DNA from: Mycobacterium senriense
GTDB lineage: Bacteria; Actinomycetota; Actinomycetes; Mycobacteriales; Mycobacteriaceae
Assembly: GCF_019668465.1 (NCBI RefSeq)
Contig: NZ_AP024828.1
Span: 5,580,001-5,644,000, forward strand
DNA length: 64,000 nucleotides
Direction of reading: 5' to 3'
Shown: piece by piece, positions 48,680 through 58,317 of the stretch
Numbering within the stretch: the first letter of the stretch is position 1
Layout: each line of letters opens with the position of its first letter
Notes under the pieces: generated by a model
What the model was told of the DNA's origin: nothing
Databases searched by the model: none
What the model saw: only the letters and a program-made list of their open reading frames with translations
Position numbers and translations under genes: made by a program

Positions 48680-50521
48680 TCAGGCCGCGTCGCGCACCGC
48701 ACGCGTCAAGGAGTCCGCGTGCAGCTGCTCGAGCCGGATCGCCGGGGCGCCGAGCTGGCGGGCGAGTTGCCCTGCCAGGCCCAGCCGCACAAAGGACGTT
48801 TCGCAGTCGACGACCACCGCGGCGGCACCCTCGGCGACCAGCCGGGCCGCCGCGGTTCGAGTGCGGCCCAACGGATCCGGACCGCCGGTGGCCCGGCCGT
48901 CGGTCAGCACCACCACCAGCGAACGCCGCGCCCGGTCACGCGCCTTCTCCCGCACGATGAGTTCTCGCGCGGCCAGTAGGCCTTCGGCCAGCGGGGTTTT
49001 GCCGCCGGTGTCGAACCGCGCCAGCCGCCGACCGGCGATGTGCGCCGACGACGTCGGCGGCAACAACAACCGCGCCTCCTGTTGCCGGAACGTGATCACG
49101 GCGACCTTGTCGCGCCGCTGGTATGCGTCGCGCAGCAGCGACAGCGCCGCGCCGCTGACCGCGGACATGCGATCGCGTGCGGCCATCGAACCCGACGCGT
49201 CCACCACGAAGATCACCAGATTGCCCTCGCGCCCTTCGCGCACGGCGCGGCGCACGTCGTCGGGCTGCGGCCGCAACGGCCCGGCGCCGGCGCGCTCCGC
49301 GGCCGACAGCAGGGTGGCGAACAGGTGCAGTCCGTGCCCGGCGCAACCCGTGTCGTCCGCGTCGGCGGCGGCGATGACGCTGCCGCCGGCGTTGCGGGCC
49401 CGCGACCGCCGTCCGGGCGCGCCTTCCCCGACCCCCGGAACCCGCAGCGCGCGGGTGCGGAAGGTTTTCGCCGGCGGCGCGCTGGGCCTGGTCTTCGGCG
49501 GCTGCGGCGCAGCGCCTTCGGATGAATTCTGTTGCGGCGCATCCTGTTCGGTGTGGGCGTTCTCGCCACCACCGGGCGGGTCGGGATCGGGGTCCGGGTC
49601 GTTACCCGCCTGCGCCAAGGCCTCGTCGAGCTGATCGCGGTCGATGCCCGGGTCGTCAAACGGATCGCGGCGGCGCCGGTGCGGCAGCGCCAGTTCGGCG
49701 GCCACCCTGATGTCTTCTTCCTCGACGGTGTGTGCGCCGCGCCAGGCTGCGTGCGCGACCGCGGTGCGGGCCACCACCAGGTCGGCGCGCATGCCATCGA
49801 CGTCGAACGCCGCGCACAGCGCCGCGATCCGGCGTAATTCGTTGTCGGGCAACACCACATCGCCGATCAGCGCACGCGCGGTGGCGATCCGCCGGGCCAG
49901 CTCAGCGTCGGCGTCCGCATAGCGCTCGGCGAAACCATCCGGATCGGCCTCGTATGCCATCCGCTGCCGGATCACCTGCACCCGCACGTCTACGTCGCGC
50001 GACGCGTGGACGTCGACGGTGAGCCCGAACCGGTCCAGCAGCTGCGGACGCAGTTCGCCCTCTTCGGGATTCATGGTGCCGATCAATACGAACCGGGCCT
50101 CGTGCGAGTGCGAGATGCCGTCGCGTTCGATGTGCACCCGTCCCATCGCTGCGGCGTCGAGCAACACATCGACCAGGTGATCGTGCAGCAGGTTGACCTC
50201 GTCGACGTAGAGCACACCGCCGTGCGCGCGGGCCAGCAGGCCCGGCGAGAACGCGTGCTCGCCGTCGCGCAACACCCGCTGCAGGTCCAGCGAGCCGATC
50301 ACCCGGTCTTCGGTTGCCCCGAGCGGCATTTCGACCAGGCCGGCGTCGCTGCCGGTGGCCTCGGACAACAACGCCGCAAGGCCGCGCACGGCCGTCGACT
50401 TCGCGGTGCCCTTCTCGCCGCGGATGAGCGCGCCGCCGATCTCCGGGCGCACGGCACACAGCAGCAGCGCCAGGCGCAGCTGGTCGTGCCCGACGATGGC
50501 GCTGAACGGGTACGGCTTCAC
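48680..50521 (-). CDS. Magnesium/cobalt-chelatase AAA+ and VWA fusion (Rv2850c-type)
   Basis: A 613-residue fusion of the I and D chelatase subunits. The AAA+ part has Walker [15 protein letters not shown] (about 33-46), Walker [17 protein letters not shown] (about 104-119), and sensor [21 protein letters not shown] Pro/Glu-rich linker (about 315-385) leads to a VWA domain with [14 protein letters not shown] (about 445). Its place beside cobO/cobB suggests it serves the aerobic cobaltochelatase with CobN (inference); chlorophyll synthesis is not expected. The GTG start overlaps the GNAT stop (GTGA). Confidence 0.9.
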   Translation of the reverse strand: MKPYPFSAIVGHDQLRLALLLCAVRPEIGGALIRGEKGTAKSTAVRGLAALLSEATGSDAGLVEMPLGATEDRVIGSLDLQRVLRDGEHAFSPGLLARAHGGVLYVDEVNLLHDHLVDVLLDAAAMGRVHIERDGISHSHEARFVLIGTMNPEEGELRPQLLDRFGLTVDVHASRDVDVRVQVIRQRMAYEADPDGFAERYADADAELARRIATARALIGDVVLPDNELRRIAALCAAFDVDGMRADLVVARTAVAHAAWRGAHTVEEEDIRVAAELALPHRRRRDPFDDPGIDRDQLDEALAQAGNDPDPDPDPPGGGENAHTEQDAPQQNSSEGAAPQPPKTRPSAPPAKTFRTRALRVPGVGEGAPGRRSRARNAGGSVIAAADADDTGCAGHGLHLFATLLSAAERAGAGPLRPQPDDVRRAVREGREGNLVIFVVDASGSMAARDRMSAVSGAALSLLRDAYQRRDKVAVITFRQQEARLLLPPTSSAHIAGRRLARFDTGGKTPLAEGLLAARELIVREKARDRARRSLVVVLTDGRATGGPDPLGRTRTAAARLVAEGAAAVVVDCETSFVRLGLAGQLARQLGAPAIRLEQLHADSLTRAVRDAA

Positions 50522-50988
50522 GGCTTCCCCGCCAAACCCGATCCGGGGCGCAGCATAGGCACGTGCGGAACGCCGTCGTCCAGGAAATCGTCGCCGTCGC
50601 GAACGAATCCGTGCTGGGCGTACATGTCCGCCAGATAGGTCTGCGCGTTGATCCGGCACGGGTAGTCACCCACCTCGGCCAGCGCCGCGCGCAACAGCCG
50701 GGTGGTGTGACCCTGGCCGCGCGCATTGCGTTTGGTGCACAGCCGCCCGATCCGGAAAACCTTCTCGCCGCCTGCGTGCTCCTCCATCAGCCGCAGCGTC
50801 GAGATCACCTCGCCGCCGGGCGTTTCCAGCCAGAAGTGCCGGGTCTCGGCGAGCAGGTCGCGCCCGTCCAGCTCCGGATACGGAATCGCCTGTTCGACGA
50901 CGAACACCTCCACCCGCAGCTTGAGTAGCTCGTACAGTGTCTGGGCGTCAAGATCTTTGGCCCAAGTACGTCGCAGTGCTTCGGTCAC
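50518..50988 (-). CDS. GNAT-family acetyltransferase (Rv2851c-type)
   Basis: A 156-residue ElaA-like acetyltransferase. [16 protein letters not shown] (about 18-33), [19 protein letters not shown] (acetyl-CoA loop R-G-Q-G-H) and [14 protein letters not shown] are conserved. The GTG start gives the same length as the H37Rv protein; the longer open frame upstream overlaps mqo and is not coding. Coupled to the chelatase gene. Substrate unknown. Confidence 0.88.
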   Translation of the reverse strand: MTEALRRTWAKDLDAQTLYELLKLRVEVFVVEQAIPYPELDGRDLLAETRHFWLETPGGEVISTLRLMEEHAGGEKVFRIGRLCTKRNARGQGHTTRLLRAALAEVGDYPCRINAQTYLADMYAQHGFVRDGDDFLDDGVPHVPMLRPGSGLAGKP

Positions 50989-51028
50989 TGGCGCCGCTCC
51001 TCCACATCGCTCCCCTTGTCGGTGCGGG

Positions 51029-52516
51029 TCATGAGACGTCCAACCCCAGCGCCTTCGTTCCCCAGGAAAAAATTTCGTCGTAGAGCGCCGGCTCATCCGA
51101 CAGCGTCGCCCCCAGCGACGGAACCATCTCCTTGAGCGCGGGCAGCCACGATGGAAAGCGGTTGGCAAAGCAGCGTTCCAGCACCCCGAGCATGATCGGC
51201 ACCGCCGTCGACGCCCCCGGGGAGCCGCCGAGCAGCCCCGCGATGCTTCCATCGGCGTCGCCCACCACGGTGGTGTCGAAGTCGAGCACCCCGCCCTTGC
51301 GCTTGTCGCGCCGGATCACCTGCACCCGCTGACCGGCCACCGTCAATTCCCAGTCCGAACTCGTTGCGGTGGGCGCGAATTCGCGCAGCATGCGCAGTCG
51401 GTCCGGTTCGGACAGCCGCAGTTGACCCAGCAGGTATCCGAGCAGCTTCAGCTGGCTGACACCGACACCGAGCAGCGAGGCCAGGTTGTCCGGCCGCACC
51501 GAGCGGGGCAGATCGGTGACGTGCCCATGTTTCAAGAACTTCGGTGACCAGCCGGCGTAGGGACCGAACACCAGCCACGGCTTGCCGTTGACGTAGCGCA
51601 GATCCAGATGCAGCGCGCCCAGCGGCGGCGCGCCCGGCGCCGGCGCGCCGTAGACCTTGGCCCGGTGGGCGGCGGTGAGCGCCGGGTTGGCGGCGCGCAG
51701 GAACCGGCCGCCGATCGGGAATCCGGCGAAACCCCTGACCTCGCCGATGCCGGACTTCTGCAACAGCGGCAGCGCATCACCGCCGGCCCCGACGAACACG
51801 AATTTGGTCTTCAGACGGCGCTTTTCGCCGGTGCGTCGGTTGCGGATCGACAACGTCCAGCCGCCGTCGGACTGCCGGGACAGGTTGCGCACCTCGTGGC
51901 CGAACAGTGCCGTCGCGCCGCCGCGCACGCAGAACCCGACGAGCTGTCGAGTCAGGGCGCCGAAGTCGACGTCGGTGCCGTGGGGGGCCCAGTTGAGCGC
52001 GGTCGGTTCGGAGAAGTCGCGCCCGGCCGCCATGAACGGCAATCGGCGGGCGAACTCCCCCGCGTCCTCGATCAATTCGATGCCGGCGAACAGCGGATTG
52101 GGCGCCAGGGCCCGCTGCCGGCGCCGCAGATAGTCGACGCCTTGCGCGCCACGCACGAAGCTCGCGTGCGGGATCGCGGTGAGGAAGCGGCGATCGGTCA
52201 GGATCCCGTTCTCCACGGCGTAGGCCCAGAACTGGCGGGTCACCTGGAATTGCTCGTTGATGCGCACCGCTTTGGCGATGTCGATCGAGCCGTCGGCGCG
52301 CTGCGGGGTGTAGTTCAGCTCGCACAGCGCCGAATGGCCGGTGCCCGCGTTGTTCCACGGGCTGCTGCTCTCCGCGGCAACGGCGTCCAGACGCTCCACG
52401 AAGGTCATCGACCAGTCCGGCTGCAACCGACGCAGCAACGCTCCCAGCGTCGCGCTCATGATGCCCGCGCCCACCAGCACGACGTCCGTCGACGTGGTTC
52501 TGGCTAGCGATGACAC
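51029..52516 (-). CDS. mqo: Malate:quinone oxidoreductase
   Basis: A 495-residue FAD-dependent, membrane-associated enzyme oxidising malate to oxaloacetate with menaquinone as acceptor. [20 protein letters not shown] (about 12-31) binds [24 protein letters not shown] (key GTGH) and GGSPGASTA (about 436-444) are family motifs. GTG start with GGAAGGA upstream. In H37Rv a PE_PGRS gene follows this locus; here the next gene is the divergent hydrolase. Confidence 0.95.
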   Translation of the reverse strand: MSSLARTTSTDVVLVGAGIMSATLGALLRRLQPDWSMTFVERLDAVAAESSSPWNNAGTGHSALCELNYTPQRADGSIDIAKAVRINEQFQVTRQFWAYAVENGILTDRRFLTAIPHASFVRGAQGVDYLRRRQRALAPNPLFAGIELIEDAGEFARRLPFMAAGRDFSEPTALNWAPHGTDVDFGALTRQLVGFCVRGGATALFGHEVRNLSRQSDGGWTLSIRNRRTGEKRRLKTKFVFVGAGGDALPLLQKSGIGEVRGFAGFPIGGRFLRAANPALTAAHRAKVYGAPAPGAPPLGALHLDLRYVNGKPWLVFGPYAGWSPKFLKHGHVTDLPRSVRPDNLASLLGVGVSQLKLLGYLLGQLRLSEPDRLRMLREFAPTATSSDWELTVAGQRVQVIRRDKRKGGVLDFDTTVVGDADGSIAGLLGGSPGASTAVPIMLGVLERCFANRFPSWLPALKEMVPSLGATLSDEPALYDEIFSWGTKALGLDVS

Positions 52517-52614
52517 CGGCTTGCTGGTCCTTCCCTCGACTGGGCCGATCCCAGGTTATCCCGAGGCAAAATGGCCGCGAACGACGTGCGCCACCCGGTG
52601 CCCAGCAAAAGCTC

Positions 52615-52629
52615 TAAGCTGGCCACGTG
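52615..52629 (+). promoter_or_regulatory. Leaderless-type promoter of the Rv2854-type hydrolase
   Basis: TAAGCT (52615-52620), six bases, then the GTG at 52627. Confidence 0.5.
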
Positions 52630-53676
52630 ACTGGCAGGGTGACCGGCGACACGACCGGCTGGGTGCCCGACGTCCTCCCCGGTTATCAGCAGCGCACCAT
52701 CGCGCTCGGGTCCGATCCCGCTGGTGAGGGCGACATCGTCGCGACGCTGATACGGCGCGGAGCCGAACCGCACCAGGCGCACCGCGAAACGGCGCCCGCC
52801 GGGCCCGCGGTGCTGGCGGTGCACGGCTACACCGACTACTTCTTCCACACCGAGCTGGCCGATCGTTTCGCCGCCCGCGGCTTCACCTTCTACGCGCTGG
52901 ACCTCCATAAGTGCGGCCGGTCACGGCGCGACGGCCAGACGCCGCACTTCATCACCGACCTCACCAACTACGAGGCCGAACTCGACCAGGCGCTGGCCGG
53001 CATCCCGGAACGCGGCAAGGTGCTGCTGTACGCGCATTCCGCAGGCGGGCTCATCGTGTCGCTGTGGTTGGACCGGTTGCGCCGGCGAAATCCGGCCGCG
53101 CACGCCCGCGTTGGCGGGCTGGTGCTCAACAGCCCGTTCCTGGAGGTGCCCGGCCCACCCGTCCTGCGGCATTCCGTGACCGTGGCGCTGATCGCGGGCC
53201 TGTCCCGGGTGCGGTCCAAGGGCGTGGCCCGGTCACCGGGTGAGGGCGGCTACGGCACCACCCTGCACCGCGACTATGGCGGCGACTTCGACTACGACCT
53301 GCAGTGGAAACCGGTGGGCGGCTTCCCCATCACCTTCGGCTGGCTGCACGCCATCCGCCGCGGCCAGGCCCGGCTGCATCGCGGTCTCGACGTCGGCGTG
53401 CCGAATCTGATTCTGCGATCGGATCACAGCGTGCCCGAAAGCGCCGATTCCGCGTCGATGCAGTGCGGCGACGCGGTTCTCGACGTCACCCAGATCGCCC
53501 GCTGGGCGGGCTGCATCGGCAACCGCACCGCCGTGGTTCCGGTGGCCGACGCCAAGCACGACGTGTTCTTATCGCTGCCGGGGCCGCGCGAAGTCGCCTA
53601 TCGGGAACTGGATCTCTGGCTGGACGGCTACCTGCGCGCCGACGATGATGCTTCGGCATCGCTGCGGAAGGGGTGA
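52627..53676 (+). CDS. Serine aminopeptidase S33 / monoacylglycerol-lipase-like hydrolase (Rv2854-type)
   Basis: A 349-residue alpha/beta hydrolase. AVHGYTDYFFH (about 61-71) is the oxyanion loop, LLYAHSAGGLIVSLWL (about 137-152) holds the nucleophile Ser, and DAKHDVF (about 307-313) the catalytic His. ATP-independent hydrolysis of a lipid ester is the likely reaction; substrate unknown. Mycothione reductase follows five bases after its stop, so the two are probably cotranscribed. Confidence 0.88.
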   Translation: MTGRVTGDTTGWVPDVLPGYQQRTIALGSDPAGEGDIVATLIRRGAEPHQAHRETAPAGPAVLAVHGYTDYFFHTELADRFAARGFTFYALDLHKCGRSRRDGQTPHFITDLTNYEAELDQALAGIPERGKVLLYAHSAGGLIVSLWLDRLRRRNPAAHARVGGLVLNSPFLEVPGPPVLRHSVTVALIAGLSRVRSKGVARSPGEGGYGTTLHRDYGGDFDYDLQWKPVGGFPITFGWLHAIRRGQARLHRGLDVGVPNLILRSDHSVPESADSASMQCGDAVLDVTQIARWAGCIGNRTAVVPVADAKHDVFLSLPGPREVAYRELDLWLDGYLRADDDASASLRKG

Positions 53677-53680
53677 CGGC

Positions 53681-55060
53681 TTGGAGACCTACGACGTCGC
53701 GATCATCGGAACCGGTTCGGGCAACAGCATTCTCGACGACAGCTTTGCCGACAAGCGGGTGGCGATCTGCGAACAGGGCACATTCGGCGGCACCTGCCTC
53801 AACGTCGGGTGCGTCCCGACCAAGATGTTCGTCTACGCCGCCGGGGTCGCCGATTCGATCCGGAGCGCGGCGCGCTACGGCATCGACGCGCGCATCGACC
53901 GGGTGCGCTGGGACGACATCGTCTCACGCGTCTTCGGGCGCATCGATCCGATCGGCGTCGGCGGTGAGGACTATCGCTGCGCCGCCCCCAACATCGACGT
54001 GTACAAGCAGCACACTCGATTCGGCCCGGTCCAGGCCGACGGGCGCTATCTGCTGCGCACCGATGCGGGCGACGAGTTTTCGGCCGACCAGGTGGTGATC
54101 GCCGCGGGGGCCCGGGCCGTGGTGCCCCCGGCGATCCTCGAATGCGGCGCCCGCTACTACACCAGCGACACGATCATGCGGATCCCCGAGCTACCGGAAC
54201 ATCTGGTGATCGTCGGGGGCGGTTTCGTGTCGGCCGAATTCGCGCACATCTTCTCCGCGCTGGGCTGCCGGGTCACCCTGGTGATTCGGGGCGCCACACT
54301 GTTACGGCACTGCGACGACATCATCGGCGAACGCTTTACCCGCATCGCGTCGAGCAAGTGGGAACTGCATAACCACTGCAATGTGGTGGGCGCCGAGAAC
54401 CGGGGTTCTTGCGTCGCGGTGCAACTCGACAACGGCCACACGGTGCACGCCGACGCGATGCTGGTGGCGACCGGCCGGGTGTCCAACGCCGATCAACTCG
54501 ACCTCGAGCAGGCCGGTATCGCGGTCGAAGACGGCCTGGTGGCCGTCGACGAGTACCAACGCACCACGGCGCGTGGGGTTTTCGCCCTCGGCGACGTTTC
54601 CTCGCCGTATCAGCTCAAGCACGTCGCCAACCACGAGGCGCGCGTCGTGCAACACAATCTGCTCTGCGACTGGGACGACACCGAGGGGATGGCCGTCACC
54701 GATCATCGCTACGTACCGTCGGCGGTGTTCACCGATCCGCAGATAGCATTCGTCGGTTTGACCGAAAACGAAGCCATCGCACAAGGTTTCAAAATCTCGG
54801 TGAAGATTCAGGACTACGGCGACGTCGCCTACGGCTGGGCGATGGAGGACACCACCGGAATCGTGAAACTGATCGCCGAGCGCGGCACCGGGCGGCTGCT
54901 GGGCGCGCACATCATGGGCCATCAGGCCTCGTCGATCATCCAGCCGCTGATCCAGGCAATGAGTTTCGGCCTCACCGCCCCCCAGATGGCCCGTGGGCAG
55001 TACTGGATCCACCCGGCGCTGCCCGAGGTGGTGGAGAACGCGCTACTGGGCCTGCGCTGA
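53681..55060 (+). CDS. mtr: Mycothione reductase
   Basis: A 459-residue NADPH-dependent flavoprotein disulfide reductase that regenerates mycothiol, the actinobacterial thiol buffer. The redox-active pair is GGTCLNVGCVPTKM (Cys at about 39 and 44), NADPH site IVGGGFVSAEFAHIF (about 174-188), and C-terminal HPALPEVVENALLGL with the His-Glu dyad. The TTG start has GGAAGGGG upstream and gives exactly the M. tuberculosis length; an ATG at 53645 would overlap the previous gene and add 12 residues absent in the homologue. Confidence 0.95.
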   Translation: METYDVAIIGTGSGNSILDDSFADKRVAICEQGTFGGTCLNVGCVPTKMFVYAAGVADSIRSAARYGIDARIDRVRWDDIVSRVFGRIDPIGVGGEDYRCAAPNIDVYKQHTRFGPVQADGRYLLRTDAGDEFSADQVVIAAGARAVVPPAILECGARYYTSDTIMRIPELPEHLVIVGGGFVSAEFAHIFSALGCRVTLVIRGATLLRHCDDIIGERFTRIASSKWELHNHCNVVGAENRGSCVAVQLDNGHTVHADAMLVATGRVSNADQLDLEQAGIAVEDGLVAVDEYQRTTARGVFALGDVSSPYQLKHVANHEARVVQHNLLCDWDDTEGMAVTDHRYVPSAVFTDPQIAFVGLTENEAIAQGFKISVKIQDYGDVAYGWAMEDTTGIVKLIAERGTGRLLGAHIMGHQASSIIQPLIQAMSFGLTAPQMARGQYWIHPALPEVVENALLGLR

Positions 55061-55062
55061 CC

Positions 55063-55554
55063 TCAGCGCCGGCGTGGCCGCGGCCCGGGCTTGTCCTCCT
55101 GGCACCGCGGGCACAGACCGTGCAGCGTCAGCCCGGCCGCCTCCGACAGCGCGAACGAACTGCCCGCCATCGCGTGTTCGAGCGCCGAACTCAGCTTGCG
55201 GGCGGGCACCTCGATGATGGTGGAACATCTCGTACATACGGCGTGATGGTGCGGCGCGGTGGCCAGACCGTAGGTCGTCACGCCGCCGTCGAGCGTCAAC
55301 GCATGCAACACCCCCTGATCGACCAGCGTCGTCACCGTGCGATAGACGGTCGCCACATCCGGTGCGTGAGTGCCGGGCGGCAGGCACTCCCGCAGCCGCT
55401 TGTCGATCTCGGCGACCGGCAGGTGACCGTTGACGGGCTCGAGCACCGCCAGCACCTGGATCCGCGAGGCCATCCGCCGCAACCCGCGGGCGCGCAGAAA
55501 ATCGCCGATCCTCTCGGTGACCGACGCATCGAGTACCGGCGGCTTGGGTGCCAC
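55063..55554 (-). CDS. Fur-family metalloregulator, candidate nickel regulator (Nur-like)
   Basis: A 163-residue Fur-family repressor. The DNA-binding domain includes RGLRRMASRIQVLAVL and the recognition helix APDVATVYRTVTTLVDQG. The dimerisation domain shows HHHAVCTRCSTIIEV and ends HGLCPRCQED; the two CxxC pairs make a structural zinc site. Metal preference cannot be read from sequence alone. It is divergent from the nickel permease gene and next to hypA/hypB and a [NiFe] hydrogenase, which favours a nickel sensor like Streptomyces Nur over FurA or Zur (inference). GTG start; its stop lies two bases from the mtr stop (convergent). Confidence 0.85.
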   Translation of the reverse strand: MAPKPPVLDASVTERIGDFLRARGLRRMASRIQVLAVLEPVNGHLPVAEIDKRLRECLPPGTHAPDVATVYRTVTTLVDQGVLHALTLDGGVTTYGLATAPHHHAVCTRCSTIIEVPARKLSSALEHAMAGSSFALSEAAGLTLHGLCPRCQEDKPGPRPRRR

Positions 55555-55601
55555 CGGTTCAGTGTCGCGCCGCAGCGGCGGGATCGCCAGTCTTCGGCGC
55601 G

Positions 55602-55617
55602 ATCAAGACACCTTGAT
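55602..55617. promoter_or_regulatory. Palindromic operator candidate between fur-type gene and nicT
   Basis: ATCAAG-ACAC-CTTGAT is a perfect 6-bp inverted repeat with four-base spacer in the 157-base divergent gap. It lies 48 bases upstream of the regulator start and 94 bases before nicT, a good place to control both. It is not the classical Fur/Zur AT-rich box. Confidence 0.45.
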
Positions 55618-55711
55618 TCCTGCGACTCACTTGCATCTGGCGAGGCGCGGTACTTACAGTCGTGCCGGTTGTTCTCAGCCGATACCGCAAGGACGCGCCG
55701 GAAGGACCCCA

Positions 55712-56824
55712 GTGGCCAGCACCGAGATCGACTGCCGGCCGTCACGCACGACGAGGTTTCTCGGCGCCCTATCGCCGGCGGAGTGGTGGCGACTGGGATC
55801 GATGCTGGCGGTGATCATCGCGCTGCACCTGCTCGGCTGGTTCACCATGGTCCTCTTCGTCGCTCCGGCCCAATACAGCTTGGGCGGCAAAGCGTTTGGC
55901 GTCGGTGTCGGATTGACGGCCTACACCCTGGGCATGCGTCACGCCTTCGACGCCGACCACATCGCCGCCATCGACAACACCACCCGCAAGCTGATGAACG
56001 ACGGCCGGCGCCCGCTGGCCGTGGGCTTCTTCTTCTCGCTGGGCCACTCCACGGTGGTCTTCGGGCTGGCGGTGCTGCTGGCATGCGGGGTGAAAGCGGC
56101 GGTGGGACCGGTCCGCGACGACTCCTCGACGCTGCACCACTACACCGGACTGATCGGCACCAGCGTCTCGGGTGTCTTCCTCTACGCGATCGCGCTTCTC
56201 AACGTCATGGTCCTGGTCGGCATCCTGCGCGTCTTCGCCCGGCTGCGCCGCGGGGAATACGATCCCGACACCGACGCCGCCGAACTGGAGCGGCACCTGG
56301 GCAACCGCGGATTGATGAACCGGTTACTCGGCCGCGTCACCAAGTCGATCACCAAGTCCTGGCACTGCTATCCCGTCGGATTGTTGTTCGGGCTCGGCTT
56401 CGACACCGCCACCGAGATCGCGCTGCTGGTGCTGGCCGGTACGAGCGCCGCTGCCGGGCTGCCCTGGTACGCCATCATGTGCCTGCCGGTGCTGTTCACC
56501 GCCGGCATGTGCCTGCTGGACACCATCGACGGCTCGTTCATGAATTTCGCCTACGGCTGGGCCTTTTCCAACCCGGTGCGCAAGATCTACTACAACCTCA
56601 CCATCACCGCGCTGTCGGTGGCTGTCGCGCTGCTGATCGGCAGCATCGAACTCCTCGCCCTGTTCGCAGACCAGTTCGGTTGGCGCGGCGCGTTCTGGAG
56701 CTGGATCGGCGGGCTGGACCTGAACACGATCGGCTACCTCGTCGTCGGCATGTTCGTCGTCACGTGGGCGGTGGCCCTGCTCGTCTGGCGCTACGGGCGC
56801 ATCGAGGAGAAGTGGACCTCCTGA
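55712..56824 (+). CDS. nicT: Nickel/cobalt permease, NiCoT family
   Basis: A 370-residue, eight-helix permease that imports Ni2+ at high affinity. The signature RHAFDADHIAAIDN (HX4DH; about 75-88) in helix II is the metal selectivity site; LGHSTVVFGLAV (about 108), and LGFDTATEIALL (about 227) are the other conserved motifs. The GTG start has GGAAGGA upstream and matches M. tuberculosis NicT (Rv2856). It supplies nickel for the hydrogenase encoded downstream and possibly urease elsewhere. Longer upstream frames are non-coding. Confidence 0.95.
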   Translation: MASTEIDCRPSRTTRFLGALSPAEWWRLGSMLAVIIALHLLGWFTMVLFVAPAQYSLGGKAFGVGVGLTAYTLGMRHAFDADHIAAIDNTTRKLMNDGRRPLAVGFFFSLGHSTVVFGLAVLLACGVKAAVGPVRDDSSTLHHYTGLIGTSVSGVFLYAIALLNVMVLVGILRVFARLRRGEYDPDTDAAELERHLGNRGLMNRLLGRVTKSITKSWHCYPVGLLFGLGFDTATEIALLVLAGTSAAAGLPWYAIMCLPVLFTAGMCLLDTIDGSFMNFAYGWAFSNPVRKIYYNLTITALSVAVALLIGSIELLALFADQFGWRGAFWSWIGGLDLNTIGYLVVGMFVVTWAVALLVWRYGRIEEKWTS

Positions 56825-56926
56825 GCCGAGCGGCACGAGACTGACCGCAACCGGCCGTTCGGGTGTAGAACAGTGCTCATGGGCTTTTCGGCCTGCGCCC
56901 AGCTCGCGGATCGGCGGTGATCGGCG

Positions 56927-57262
56927 GTGCATGAGCTGTCGCTGTGCGAAGCGATCGCCGGTGTGGTCAAGGATCACGCCGACGGCAGGCACGTCGACGT
57001 GGTGCGGGTGCGGGTGGGCGCGCTGCGTCAGGTGGTGCCCGAGTCGCTGTCCTTCTGCTGGACGCTGGTCCGTGACGCCGAGGACATGCCGGATGCCGAG
57101 CTGGAACTCGAGTGCGTCGACGCCGAGGTCCGGTGCCGTGCGTGTGGCGGGCAGTCCGAGATCACCTCGCCGTGGTCGATCTGGTGTCCCCGCTGCGACA
57201 GCTCCGACGTCGAAGTGCTGCACGGCAACGAATTCTTGGTGACGTCATTGGATGTCTCGTGA
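56927..57262 (+). CDS. hypA: Hydrogenase nickel-insertion protein HypA
   Basis: A 111-residue HypA that hands nickel to the hydrogenase large subunit with HypB. The start is a GTG giving the obligatory Met-His-Glu, in which the His at position 2 binds Ni2+. The zinc ribbon is CRACGG (about 69) and CPRCDS (about 86). Two tandem GATCGGCGGTG-like repeats lie just before the start. hypB follows after 12 bases. Confidence 0.95.
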   Translation: MHELSLCEAIAGVVKDHADGRHVDVVRVRVGALRQVVPESLSFCWTLVRDAEDMPDAELELECVDAEVRCRACGGQSEITSPWSIWCPRCDSSDVEVLHGNEFLVTSLDVS

Positions 57263-57274
57263 AAGGCGTTGGCG

Positions 57275-58060
57275 ATGGGTAGATTTCATCGGCACGACGA
57301 CGGAACCGTGCACACCCACTCCCACGATCACCTTCCGCACGATCACGCCCACGATCATGACCACGGCGATCACAGCCGCTATCGGACCGGCAGCCAGCGC
57401 ATCGACGTGCTGGAGGCGATCTTCGCCGAGAACGACCTGCTCGCCGACGCCAACCGGGCGGCCTTCGAGACCAACGGGGTGCGCACCCTCAACCTGATGA
57501 GCTCGCCGGGCTCGGGCAAGACCACCATCCTGCAGGCAACGCTGGACGAACTCGCCGGGGAGCTGGGAATCGGGGTGATCGAGGGCGATATCGCCACCGA
57601 CCTGGACGCGGCCAAGCTCAGCGGCCGAGGCGCCCAGGTGTCGCTGCTCAATACCAGCAACGGATTTGGCGGCGAATGCCACCTCGACGCGCCCATGATC
57701 AATCGCGCGCTGCCCGGGCTCGACCTCACCGCGCTGGACCTGGTCATTATCGAGAACGTCGGAAATCTGGTCTGTCCGGCCGAGTTCGACGTCGGCGAGC
57801 ACGCCAAGGCCATGGTGTATTCGGTGACCGAGGGCGAGGACAAGCCGCTGAAGTATCCGGTGATGTTCCGGTCGGTCGATGTGGTGCTGCTCAACAAGAT
57901 CGACCTGGTGCCCCACCTCGACGTGGACGTCGACACCTACATCGGCCACGTCCGCGAAGTCAATGCGGCAGCCACGATTTTGCCGGTCAGTGCGCGCACC
58001 GGCGACGGGATGGCGGCCTGGTTCGGCTGGCTGCGTCGCTTCGCCACCGACGGCGCCTGA
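57275..58060 (+). CDS. hypB: Hydrogenase maturation GTPase HypB
   Basis: A 261-residue SIMIBI-class GTPase for nickel delivery. The N-terminus (residues 5-34) is extremely His/Asp-rich (HTHSHDHLPHDHAHDHDHGD), a nickel-storage tail found in some HypB proteins. MSSPGSGKTTILQ (about 75-87) is the P-loop, GECHLDAPM the metal-binding Cys-His site, and NKIDLVP (about 208) the guanine motif. The ATG is preferred to a TTG six bases upstream because GAAAGG is better spaced. Coexpressed with hypA. Confidence 0.95.
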   Translation: MGRFHRHDDGTVHTHSHDHLPHDHAHDHDHGDHSRYRTGSQRIDVLEAIFAENDLLADANRAAFETNGVRTLNLMSSPGSGKTTILQATLDELAGELGIGVIEGDIATDLDAAKLSGRGAQVSLLNTSNGFGGECHLDAPMINRALPGLDLTALDLVIIENVGNLVCPAEFDVGEHAKAMVYSVTEGEDKPLKYPVMFRSVDVVLLNKIDLVPHLDVDVDTYIGHVREVNAAATILPVSARTGDGMAAWFGWLRRFATDGA

Positions 58061-58207
58061 ATCCTGCCCGACGGCGGCCACGGTCCTGCGAAAGATTCGC
58101 AGGATGACGCCGGCGCGCGATGGTTAACGGACTCGACGAATCATCAAGGCGCGCCATGGCCTTCGGCGTTATGCAACACGTGTGTACCAGCGAGCGATGG
58201 CGAACCG

Positions 58208-58236
58208 TTGACAACGCTCGATAGCGGGAGTAGACC
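58208..58236 (+). promoter_or_regulatory. Possible promoter of the hydrogenase structural genes
   Basis: TTGACA (58208-58213), 17 bases, then TAGACC (58231-58236), about 80 bases before hhyS. The -35 is perfect and the -10 lacks the final T. The 257-base gap after hypB supports a separate promoter here; the rest of the gap shows nothing else clear. Confidence 0.35.
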
Positions 58237-58317
58237 CAAAAAATAGCGCTGCGCAAGTGGGCCGACGGTCGACTCCGGCGGCGCAGGAGCCCCAGCCCGG
58301 CTCCGGAAAGCTGCAGC

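Noticed and set aside
54409..56844. 811-codon frame spanning mtr and nicT
   Set aside because: Arg-rich out-of-frame translation crossing two genes and a divergent regulator.
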